The notes beneath the pieces were generated by a model that saw only the letters and a list, made by a program, of their open reading frames with translations, was not told the origin of the DNA and did no database searches. From Verrucomicrobiaceae bacterium UBA7681 (lineage in GTDB: Bacteria; Verrucomicrobiota; Verrucomicrobiia; Verrucomicrobiales; Verrucomicrobiaceae): a stretch of DNA of 59,825 bases. Positions 50,630 to 58,737 of the stretch are shown here, piece by piece; the first letter of the stretch is position 1; each line of letters starts with the position of its first letter. The translations under genes were made by a program, and so were the position numbers. The stretch is from contig DLGZ01000011.1 of the NCBI GenBank assembly GCA_002482965.1, forward strand, positions 1 through 59,825, written 5' to 3'.

Positions 50630-52069
50630 ATGCAACCATTGCTGCATTACTCCCCCCCGACGATCACCCGTCATCTCAGCGGTCAAAACAGCGCCGCGAA
50701 TCGCAACCGCCATGCGCACGGTCTGAACAGCAACGTGTGCGAACGCATCGACGGCGTGCCCGTGGCGGATCTCGCCGCACGCTTTGGCTCACCGCTTTTT
50801 GTTTTTTCTGAGCGCACGCTGCGTGAGAAAATCCAGCGCGCACGTGAAGCTTTCGAAAGCCGCTATCCGAACACACGCTTCGCGTGGAGTTATAAGACGA
50901 ACTATCTCAACGCCATCTGCCGTGTCTTTCACAGCGAAGGATCCATCGCGGAAGTGGTGAGCGAATTCGAGTATGAAAAAGCCCGCCGCAATGGTGTGGC
51001 TGGCCGCGACATCATCTTCAACGGGCCGCACAAATCCCGTGCGGGACTTGAACTCGCGGTCAGCGAAGGCGCGATGATCCAGGTCGATAACTGGGATGAA
51101 CTCCTGCTGCTCGACACCATCGCGAAGGAGCAAAACCGCAGCATCGACATCGCCATTCGCTGCTGGCTGGACGCAGGCATTCAGCCGGTATGGAGCAAGT
51201 TTGGCTTTGGTGTCGAACATGGCGAAGCCTGGCGTGCGATCCGGCGCATCGCTGAGAGCAAGGGCCGACTCCGGCTGCAGGGGCTGCACACGCACATCGG
51301 CACCTACATTCTCGAACCGAACGCATACAAGATTGCAGCGGAGAAACTCATCACGCTCATGGAGCGCTACCGTGAGAGCTATGGCGGGTCATTGCGCTAT
51401 CTGAATCTCGGTGGCGGCTTCCCATCGCTCAGCACGCTGCATTACTCGTATCAGCCTGCCGAGCAGGTGGTGCCGCCAATCGAAAAATATGCCGACGCGA
51501 TTGCCGGTGCGTTGAACACGCTGCCACGCGACCGCCGCCCACGGCTTTACTTGGAAAGCGGACGCGCACTCGTCGATGAAGCGGGCTATCTCATCACCAG
51601 CATCGTGGCCGTGAAACAAATCGGTGCTTCGGGGCCGATCACACTTGCTGGCAAGGCGGCGAAGGCGCCTGCCTACATGCCTGAATCGACGGGAGCCGCC
51701 TATGTCATCGATGCCGGCATCAACATTCTCTACAGCGGCAACTGGTATCGCTTCAATGTGAAGCCCGCCAAAGCGCAGCGTGAGAGCGCCCAGCAGCCTA
51801 TCAAACTTTACGGCTGCCTGTGCATGAACATCGATGTCATTCGTGAGCAGGTCTCGCTGCCAGCGATGACGACGGGCGATCTCCTCGTCATGCATCCCGT
51901 GGGTGCCTACAACATCACGCAGAGCATGCAGTTCATCACGTACCGCCCGGCGGTGGTCATGATCGGGCTGGATGGCCGGGTGGATGTCATCCGTGAACGT
52001 GAGGACCTTGATTATGTGCAGCGGCTTGAACGTGTGCCGGAACATCTGCTGAACCCATCGCGGCCATGA
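50630..52069 (+). CDS. PLP decarboxylase (diaminopimelate/ornithine decarboxylase fold)
   Basis: A 479-aa group IV PLP decarboxylase. Features: PLP lysine K89 in WSYKTNYLN, the HTHIGTYI block, the phosphate-binding GGG in LGGGFPSLST, ESGRALVDEAG and GCLCMNIDVIREQ (Cys and Asp that accept substrate from the second subunit), then VGAYNITQSMQF. The active site is complete. It would decarboxylate a diamino acid or related compound to an amine. It is longer than LysA because of an N-terminal extension of ~40 residues. It overlaps the next gene by 4 bp (ATGA). An amine could serve as ligase substrate. Start has CATCCTCCC before it. Confidence 0.87.
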   Translation: MQPLLHYSPPTITRHLSGQNSAANRNRHAHGLNSNVCERIDGVPVADLAARFGSPLFVFSERTLREKIQRAREAFESRYPNTRFAWSYKTNYLNAICRVFHSEGSIAEVVSEFEYEKARRNGVAGRDIIFNGPHKSRAGLELAVSEGAMIQVDNWDELLLLDTIAKEQNRSIDIAIRCWLDAGIQPVWSKFGFGVEHGEAWRAIRRIAESKGRLRLQGLHTHIGTYILEPNAYKIAAEKLITLMERYRESYGGSLRYLNLGGGFPSLSTLHYSYQPAEQVVPPIEKYADAIAGALNTLPRDRRPRLYLESGRALVDEAGYLITSIVAVKQIGASGPITLAGKAAKAPAYMPESTGAAYVIDAGINILYSGNWYRFNVKPAKAQRESAQQPIKLYGCLCMNIDVIREQVSLPAMTTGDLLVMHPVGAYNITQSMQFITYRPAVVMIGLDGRVDVIREREDLDYVQRLERVPEHLLNPSRP

Positions 52070-54345
52070 ACTCAGAAGCCCCATCTACCCTCCCCGTGAT
52101 GGCCATTCTTGAAGAGGCCGATACTCATTCGCCTTCTCTCTGGAAGAGAATCATCGTGAGAGCGGCAGTCTGCGTCCGAACGCTGCGCCCGCATTTTCAG
52201 ATGGTCACGACACCGCTGCTTGAAGTTGCGCGTGCCGCCAGTTCCATCTTCCTGTGCGGCAGTTGGCAAACTGGTGCACTGCTATGCGCGGCGCTGCTGT
52301 TTATGCCGCGATATTTTGTCTTTGCGGTCAGCGCTTGCTTGCTCGGTGGCTGCATTGCTAGACTGCTGCATCTGCCTGCTGCGATGCGGAAGGATGGCAC
52401 GCTGCTCTACAATGTTTTTCTGAGCGCACTCGCCGTTGCATGGATCACACGAGGTTCCGCGCTCGCGGCTCCTGCGATCTGGGGCATGCTGGTCGTTGTC
52501 ACGGTTTACACGCTGCTACTTTCCGCTGCGTTGTGGCATTGGTTTCCGCTGCGTGCGGGGCTGCCGCCGCTCAGCGTCGCGTTTGTCGTCGCGTTCGGTA
52601 CGCTGCTGACGTTTTTCCCGCACTGGGCTGCTGGGACAGCATTGCTGGACATGGGATTGCCGGATGAGCCGGTACTGCCATTTGTCGTCACCGCCTTCCT
52701 GCGCAGCATGGGTACGATTTTGTTTCTGCCGAATGTGTGGGCGGGCCTAGCCGTGACGCTGGCGATTCTTGTGTGGTCCCGCGTTGCGATGATCAATGCC
52801 ATCGCGGGTTACGCAGGTGGCATTCTCATTGTGAAGCTGCTCGAAGCCTGCGGGTTGCAGTGGCTTGGCTGGTTTGCAGGACACAATTACCTGCTGGCTG
52901 GGATGGCGCTGGGCGCGGTGTATTTCGTGCCGTCCTGGAGCAGTCTGGCGCTGGCCTTTGTGGCAGGTGCCGTGGCCGCATTGCACGTCGCGGCAGTGCA
53001 ACATTTCCTGCGTGGGTCGGGCTGGGAATACCTGCCGCTGCCCTATCTGCTGACGATCTGGAGCATGCTCTGCTGCCTGCGGCTGCGTGAGAAGCCGGGC
53101 TCGCTGCTGCCTGCCACAGGAGTCTTTGAAAATCCTGAAGCAGCCGCTGCTTCACTGGCTCACGCGAATGCGCGCTTTCCACATCGCAACGAAACCCATG
53201 TGCTGCTGCCCACCGCACGAGAAGTCACCGTGACCCAGGGGTTTGACGACAAGCTCAGCCATCGCGGTGACTGGAAACATGCGCTCGATTTTGAAGTGCA
53301 TGACGCTGCCGACAACGCCTGCCCACCCGGCTTTAATGATGATCTGAGCCGCTACTACACGCAGGGTCTCGAAGTGCGTGCTCCGGGCACTGGCGAAATC
53401 ATCCGCGTCATCGACGGGGTGGCTGACAACGCACCCGGCGGCTGCAACTTTGCCAACAACTGGGGCAATCATCTCATCTTGCGTCTCGATTACGGCGGTG
53501 TCGTGAAGCTCGCGCATTTCATGCGGAACGGCATCGTGGTCAAAGCCGGGCAGCGTGTGGGGGCTGGGGATCTGGTGGGCTACTGCGGCAATTCGGGTCG
53601 CAGCCCCGTGCCGCACATCCATCTGCACAACCAAGCCACCCATGAGACAGGCGCGCACACCACGCCCTTTTGTCTCACGAATTTTTTCACGCGCGCCACC
53701 GAGGGTGTGCGCTGGAACTTTGCCGGTGTGCCTCAAGTGGGAGCGCGCATCGCCCCGGCGACGGTCTCCGCCACCGTGCTGGGCACGCTGGCCCATTTGG
53801 CCCCGGGCGTGGCCACGTATCGTGTTTGCACGAGTGGAGCGACCTCGTTGGAAACAATCAGCACCACACTTGATGAATCCGGGCGCTACGTTTTCCGCCG
53901 CGGCAAAGAATCGCTCACGGCAGTGCTCGGTTTGCACGCGCTGCAGATCACGCAGAGCTGCCTCAGCGGTCATTCGCAGATCCTGCGGCTCCTTTCGTTC
54001 GCCATGCCCACCGTGCCTTTCGCTTATCAGAGCGGCATGATCTGGGAGGACAGTGTCGCTTTGCCGTCAAAGCAGCACGGTCGGGCATTGGCGGGCGTTT
54101 TCGCGCCCTATGTGGGCCACCCCACTCAGCGCGTCATCACACGCCACTCGTTGCATCCCACGACGCAGCGCCTGCATCTCACGACTTCCATCGTCGATGC
54201 GACGGGGGATCTCCCGCAGGAGATCGAATTCACCCTCGAACCCATTCGCGGCCTCACCCACCTCACCGCTCATTTCAAGACGCACGACAGCACCTTCATG
54301 CAAACCAGTTTCACCCAAACGCTGCCCAACGGCGACGCCGAATAA
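52066..54345 (+). CDS. Urea-transporter-like membrane protein fused to M23 peptidase
   Basis: A 759-aa fusion. Residues ~45-350 hold about ten membrane helices of the urea transporter (UT) family (DGTLLYNVFLSALAVAWI matches the signature GxxGxNGxL-like region, LPFVVTAFLRSM follows the first half). Residues ~375-540 are a LytM/M23 metallopeptidase: HRGDWKHALDFEV (H399, H405 and D408), GNHLILRLDYGGVVKLAHF, VKAGQRVGAGDLVGYCGNSGRS and the zinc motif HIHLH at 517-521. The remaining ~220 residues are beta-rich. The protein would bind or channel a small polar solute and have an envelope-facing peptidase domain. I know of such UT fusions only loosely; this is a rare architecture. Confidence 0.83.
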   Translation: MNSEAPSTLPVMAILEEADTHSPSLWKRIIVRAAVCVRTLRPHFQMVTTPLLEVARAASSIFLCGSWQTGALLCAALLFMPRYFVFAVSACLLGGCIARLLHLPAAMRKDGTLLYNVFLSALAVAWITRGSALAAPAIWGMLVVVTVYTLLLSAALWHWFPLRAGLPPLSVAFVVAFGTLLTFFPHWAAGTALLDMGLPDEPVLPFVVTAFLRSMGTILFLPNVWAGLAVTLAILVWSRVAMINAIAGYAGGILIVKLLEACGLQWLGWFAGHNYLLAGMALGAVYFVPSWSSLALAFVAGAVAALHVAAVQHFLRGSGWEYLPLPYLLTIWSMLCCLRLREKPGSLLPATGVFENPEAAAASLAHANARFPHRNETHVLLPTAREVTVTQGFDDKLSHRGDWKHALDFEVHDAADNACPPGFNDDLSRYYTQGLEVRAPGTGEIIRVIDGVADNAPGGCNFANNWGNHLILRLDYGGVVKLAHFMRNGIVVKAGQRVGAGDLVGYCGNSGRSPVPHIHLHNQATHETGAHTTPFCLTNFFTRATEGVRWNFAGVPQVGARIAPATVSATVLGTLAHLAPGVATYRVCTSGATSLETISTTLDESGRYVFRRGKESLTAVLGLHALQITQSCLSGHSQILRLLSFAMPTVPFAYQSGMIWEDSVALPSKQHGRALAGVFAPYVGHPTQRVITRHSLHPTTQRLHLTTSIVDATGDLPQEIEFTLEPIRGLTHLTAHFKTHDSTFMQTSFTQTLPNGDAE

Positions 54346-54363
54346 ATCACTCTCCACTCAGCC

Positions 54364-55014
54364 ATGAAAACACACATCCTCCTCATCGCCTTCGCCTGCG
54401 TCACCGCTGCGAACGCCGTTGATAAACTCGCCGCCATCTCTGAAGCCTGGCAGCAATCACTCACTGCTGAATCGAGCAGCGATTACGCCGGTGCGCTCGA
54501 AAGTGTCCTCGCCTTTAAGAGTGCTGGCGGTGAGACCTATCTTGCGGCCGTGCGCGCTGGCTGGCTTTCCTATCTCAACAAGGATTACCCCAAGGCCATC
54601 CAGTTTTACACCACCGCAGCCAGGCAGGAGCCACGAGCCATCACACCGCACCTTGGCATGATGAACGTGTCTTTGGCTCAGGGCCAGCCTGACGATGCTC
54701 TCCGTTCGGCGCGTGAGGTTCTGAAAATTGATCAGTTCCATCGAACGACGCTGCTGACTGCCGGTGAGATTCTTTTCAATCAGCAGGACTATCGCAAAGC
54801 CGAGGTGTACTTTGAGCGCGCTTACAAGCTGATGCCAGAAGACCCTATTGGCATGAGCTGGTTTGGCTGGGCGCAGATCAACCAAGGGCAGGGCAGGCTG
54901 GCCGCGCCCTTATTTGAAAAGCTCATGCAGATCAATGCAGAGGGGTACATGGTGCAAGACGGATTTGCCATCACGCATGGGCTTCCACCGGGGGCTCCTC
55001 TGGGCCAGCGTTGA
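54364..55014 (+). CDS. Secreted TPR-repeat protein
   Basis: A 216-aa protein with a signal peptide (MKTHILLIAFACVTAANAV), then about four TPR-like units (AYSYLNKDYPKAIQFYTTAAR-like blocks, such as AIQFYTTAARQEPRAITPHL and AEVYFERAYKLMPEDPIGM). TPRs bind proteins; it probably assembles the peptidase-transporter complex in the periplasm. It starts 18 bp after the fusion gene, with the adenylate-forming enzyme 15 bp downstream. No catalytic motif. Confidence 0.82.
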   Translation: MKTHILLIAFACVTAANAVDKLAAISEAWQQSLTAESSSDYAGALESVLAFKSAGGETYLAAVRAGWLSYLNKDYPKAIQFYTTAARQEPRAITPHLGMMNVSLAQGQPDDALRSAREVLKIDQFHRTTLLTAGEILFNQQDYRKAEVYFERAYKLMPEDPIGMSWFGWAQINQGQGRLAAPLFEKLMQINAEGYMVQDGFAITHGLPPGAPLGQR

Positions 55015-55029
55015 TTGAGGAGAGATTGC

Positions 55030-56355
55030 ATGCACACGCCGTCCCAGATTCGTGCTCGTGGGCAGCATCTCCGTGCCGCGCTGGATCAAGTGATCGAACA
55101 ACGCGGGTGGAGCCTGCCGAAGCGGCGGGCTCATCAGTGGCGCACGCTGCGTTCATTGGTGCAGCATGCGCATGCCCACGTACCGCTCTATCAGCGGTTG
55201 TTTGCGGAGGCTGGATTCACTCCTGCGATGCTCGATGACTGGGAGGATTTGTCCAAGATTCCGATCCTCACCAAACATGAACTGCGCAGCGCAACGCTGG
55301 CGGATTTGATCGGCCAGGAGAACCGTGGTGACATTCGATGGCTGGCGTCCTCCGGCTCCACCGGTATTCCCGCCAGCATGGCGCGCACGGAGGAGTCACT
55401 GTGGCATTACATGGCCTGCAACACGGCTTTGTACTATGACTGGTGCCATGGCAAGCCGCTCAGCAACGGTCTCTATCTGATCGACATGGCTCCCGATAGC
55501 ATCGACTTTGCCACGGCTGATCTTCTGCGCACCACGGTGCCGGATTCGCGCATCTTCTCTGTTCACGATCCCGTGGCCAAACTCACGTGCGAGCTCCTGA
55601 GCATCGCGCCGGAATTCATTTCATCCTACCCATCGACGCTTCGTGCCATGGCGCTGGATCTGCGTGCGCAAAACCGCGTCATGAAAAAAACACGGCTCAT
55701 TCATCTCACCTCTGAGATGCTGGATGCCCACACGCGGCATCTGTTGAGTCAGACCTTTCCGAATGCACGCCTCATCGAAACCTACACGAGTACCGAAGGT
55801 GGTCTCGTTGCCTGGCAGTGCATGCAAGGCTCGCGCTGGCACATTGCCGAGGCCAACGTTCTGTGTGAGATCGTCGATGACAACGGCCTGCCTACCAGCG
55901 ATCTCGGCCATGTCGTCATCACCGATCTCACCAACACTGCGACGCCGATCCTGCGCTATCGCGGACTGGGTGATCTGGCCCGCTGGGAGCCGGAGTCCTG
56001 TCCATGCGGCAGCAGTGCCCGCCGCATCCGCCACATGGAAGGCCGCAGCGCCGCGATGGTGAGCACACGTAGCGGCACCTTGATTTCACCTTATGTCGTC
56101 ACCAACGCTATTGAGGAGGTTCCTGGGCTTGCACAGTATCAGGTCGTGCAAAAGCAGCCCGGCATGATCGAAGTCCGTGTTGTGGCTGAAGGCAACGCAT
56201 CGCTCGATTGTGTTGAAAAGGGTATTCAAAGTGCGCTTGAAAGCGCTTTGGAGAGTGCGGTCGATTTGCAAATCACTTTCGTCTCCACGATTGCCGCGCC
56301 TGCAGGATCGCATAAAGTGCCGCTAGTGATTTCAGAACTTCCCCTTGCCGCATGA
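55030..56355 (+). CDS. PaaK/CapK-like adenylate-forming enzyme
   Basis: A 441-aa ANL-superfamily protein resembling phenylacetate-CoA ligase/CapK. The ATP P-loop is ASSGSTGIPA (residues ~106-115), followed by ETYTSTEGG (aromatic/adenine contact), YRGLGDLARW and a zinc-like CPCGSSARR. It activates a carboxylate as the acyl-adenylate and passes it to a thiol or amine. I start at the ATG at 55030, which has GAGGAGAG before it, the clearest ribosome site in this operon; TTG at 55015 is the alternative. It overlaps the last operon gene by 4 bp. Confidence 0.87.
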   Translation: MHTPSQIRARGQHLRAALDQVIEQRGWSLPKRRAHQWRTLRSLVQHAHAHVPLYQRLFAEAGFTPAMLDDWEDLSKIPILTKHELRSATLADLIGQENRGDIRWLASSGSTGIPASMARTEESLWHYMACNTALYYDWCHGKPLSNGLYLIDMAPDSIDFATADLLRTTVPDSRIFSVHDPVAKLTCELLSIAPEFISSYPSTLRAMALDLRAQNRVMKKTRLIHLTSEMLDAHTRHLLSQTFPNARLIETYTSTEGGLVAWQCMQGSRWHIAEANVLCEIVDDNGLPTSDLGHVVITDLTNTATPILRYRGLGDLARWEPESCPCGSSARRIRHMEGRSAAMVSTRSGTLISPYVVTNAIEEVPGLAQYQVVQKQPGMIEVRVVAEGNASLDCVEKGIQSALESALESAVDLQITFVSTIAAPAGSHKVPLVISELPLAA

Positions 56356-57863
56356 AGCGCCTACTCGACCACACTCTGCGTGGTTACGGGCAGATGCTCG
56401 TGGCGAACAGCCGCATCACCGGAGTGTGTGTGCTCATCGGTTTGTTTGTCCTATCGGTCGAAGCCGCGCTGATGAGCCTGGGCGGGGCGCTGCTCATCAC
56501 CGCACTCGCACAGTGGCGTGCGCAGGATGACAGCGTGCTCAAAACGGGGCTCTTCAGTGTGAACGGCGCATTGCTGGGTGCTTTGTGGTATCTTTTTCCG
56601 CAGGTGCCGCTGTGGGTGCAGGCGCTGACCACGGCACTTGGCTGTGCTGGCATGGCGTTTGTCTTCGTTCCCGTCGCCGAGCGCATGCATGAAAAAAAAT
56701 CGCCCTATGTCCTCTTCAGTCTGCCGTATGTCGCAGCCGCGTGGGCTGCGCTGATGGCGCTGATTTTCTTTGGCGTGCATGATGCCGAACTCACACGCGG
56801 CTGGCGTGAGCTGCTGGCCAATCGCTTTGAGAAGGCGGAGAAACACTTCCTCAATACCGAAGTCAGCACCGACATGGCGGAGTCTTATCGCTGCGCGGGG
56901 TTGGGCTGGAGCTTGTACCGTCGTGGAGACCAGACCGGCGCACAGACTGCTTTTTCCCGTGTGCTTTCACTCAAGATCGGAGTTCCAGACGCCTACGATG
57001 GTCTTGGCTGGAGCCGCTTTCGCCAAGGGCGCTATGACGATGCGGCGCTGGCGTTTCGGCGTGCTGTTGCGCTGGATTCCTTTTTCGCTGACTCATGGGA
57101 TGGCCTTGGCTGGTGTGCCCTGCAGGCAGGCCATCCGGATGAAGCGCGGCACCATTTCACCACGGCGGCATTGTGTGCCCCCCTGTTTGCCGATGCCTAC
57201 ACCGGCTTTGCGGCCACGCTGACCGGAGGCACGGCGCAGGAGTACGCGAAGGCATGGGGTGGATTTATCGGCAGTCATATCAGCCTGACGGCGCAGTTCA
57301 CCTCGACCCGGGTGCTGCTCTGCTGGCTCTGGTTCTTCATCGGCATTCTCTGGCATTCACGCACCAGCGCTCTCGTGGCTCTGACTGCTCTCCTCATCTG
57401 TGTGGCGGGTTCCTGGTGGAAGCCGGTCTTTGGCGATCCTGCCTTTGCCATGAACGTCATCGTCCTCGCTCTGGCGCTCGGCGGTCATTACCTGCGGCTG
57501 AATGTGAGGACCGTCGCGTGGATGCTGTTCGTCATGTTGGCAATGGCCCTGCTGTGGGATCCACTCTCGGAAGCCCTGCTGCGTCTGGCGCTGCTGCCGC
57601 TCTGCCTGCCATTCAATTTTGCCCTGCTCGGCAGCATCGCTTTCTTTGGCTGGCTGCATCGCCGAGGGCTGCGTGATGAGCGCATTCCCATCGACTGGGC
57701 GTCCAGCACGCCCGCGCAGATACGCGTTTTCACCGCGCAAAAAGAAGTTGCCGATGGCTGCTGGGACAAGCTCAAAAAAGCAGATCCTGAGCAGCCGCAG
57801 CCGCTGACTGAGCGCTCACTTCAGCTTCCGGCCAAAGTGAACCTCAAAATACACGCCGAGTGA
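56352..57863 (+). CDS. Urea-transporter-like protein with TPRs between its two membrane halves
   Basis: A 503-aa protein. Residues 1-145 hold membrane helices of the first half of the UT fold (GLFSVNGALLGALWYLF is the UT signature region), residues ~150-300 hold TPR-like units (RCAGLGWSLYRRGDQTGAQT, DAYDGLGWSRFRQGRYDDAA, DSWDGLGWCALQAGHPDEAR), and residues ~310-450 hold the second set of helices, with PAFAMNVIVLALALGGHYLRLN near the equivalent signature. The TPR block therefore sits where the loop between the two halves is in ordinary transporters. It could be a substrate-gated scaffold. Its 3' end overlaps the next gene by 48 bp tail to tail. Confidence 0.83.
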   Translation: MKRLLDHTLRGYGQMLVANSRITGVCVLIGLFVLSVEAALMSLGGALLITALAQWRAQDDSVLKTGLFSVNGALLGALWYLFPQVPLWVQALTTALGCAGMAFVFVPVAERMHEKKSPYVLFSLPYVAAAWAALMALIFFGVHDAELTRGWRELLANRFEKAEKHFLNTEVSTDMAESYRCAGLGWSLYRRGDQTGAQTAFSRVLSLKIGVPDAYDGLGWSRFRQGRYDDAALAFRRAVALDSFFADSWDGLGWCALQAGHPDEARHHFTTAALCAPLFADAYTGFAATLTGGTAQEYAKAWGGFIGSHISLTAQFTSTRVLLCWLWFFIGILWHSRTSALVALTALLICVAGSWWKPVFGDPAFAMNVIVLALALGGHYLRLNVRTVAWMLFVMLAMALLWDPLSEALLRLALLPLCLPFNFALLGSIAFFGWLHRRGLRDERIPIDWASSTPAQIRVFTAQKEVADGCWDKLKKADPEQPQPLTERSLQLPAKVNLKIHAE

Positions 57864-58682
57864 ATCTGCCAGCGCCCTGGCAAAGCGGCGCTGATTTTCC
57901 GGGACGTCACGTACATTGTTCCAAGGGCACTCCACCTGGATGGCACTCACAGTGCCGCCGGAGCGTGAACCATGGGCAGCCACGTCATAAACACCGCTGA
58001 AGTAGCCCGCCATGAAGGTCGGATTCGCTTTGGACGGACTTGGCAGGCAGCGAAAGCCATTAAACTCCAGCAAACCGCCGAGGCTCTGCGGTCCGCGCAC
58101 CAGCTCTGCAAAGCTTTGCGGTGAGCGTTTGTCCAGATCACGGATGCAGGTGGCGGCGATGAGAGCCGCATCCGCGTTCAGTTCCGGGTCAGAGTGCTTC
58201 AGCATGTCGCCCTTGATCAGGTAGCCCAGTTCGACGCGTTGATCGAGATGGCGGTGGCCGTGGATGTCGAGCAGCAGACCCATGCCGCTCCTTTTCATCA
58301 CCGTATCACAGGCCTTCTGCGTGCTGTCATGAAAGCGGTGCCAGGCGGCCACTGCGATGGGATCACCCTGCGCGGCTTCTTCGAGTTCCCGGTTCGGATC
58401 GAGTCGTGTGCGGTGCAGGCGGGAGATGATGGTGTGCGGTTTGCCACCGTAGCGCTTCTCCAGTTCTTCAATGATCATTTCGCTCAGCGGAATCGTGTTG
58501 GAATCCGTGCCGGTGACACCGTATCGGCGTGCGAGCACGTTTTCAGGTTTCAAGCTGCCGCCATGGGGGACGGTGAGAATGATGGGCAGCGTGCCGGAGC
58601 GCACCTCGATGTATGTTTCGAGCTCCGTAGTCTGGGCCTGCAATGCGGCGGCGAAAACAAATAGAAAAAACAGGGTGCGCAT
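57816..58682 (-). CDS. N-formylglutamate amidohydrolase-like protein
   Basis: A 288-aa exported protein (signal MRTLFFLFVFAAALQAQ). Core motifs of the family are TVPHGGSLKPE, ISRLHRTRLDPNRE and LLLDIHGH (zinc-binding His and Asp/His). Members cleave N-formylglutamate or related amides, but exported ones have unknown targets. It converges with the operon: the stop codon lies inside the transporter-TPR gene. I use the ATG at 58682. It is divergent from the PQQ-type propeller gene with 55 bp between them, which holds both promoters. Confidence 0.82.
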   Translation of the reverse strand: MRTLFFLFVFAAALQAQTTELETYIEVRSGTLPIILTVPHGGSLKPENVLARRYGVTGTDSNTIPLSEMIIEELEKRYGGKPHTIISRLHRTRLDPNRELEEAAQGDPIAVAAWHRFHDSTQKACDTVMKRSGMGLLLDIHGHRHLDQRVELGYLIKGDMLKHSDPELNADAALIAATCIRDLDKRSPQSFAELVRGPQSLGGLLEFNGFRCLPSPSKANPTFMAGYFSGVYDVAAHGSRSGGTVSAIQVECPWNNVRDVPENQRRFARALADSLGVYFEVHFGRKLK

Positions 58683-58737
58683 GGTCGAAGCCAGTGAAAG
58701 ACAGTTCCCTGCTGCCTGCCACGTTTTTTTCCCGCTC

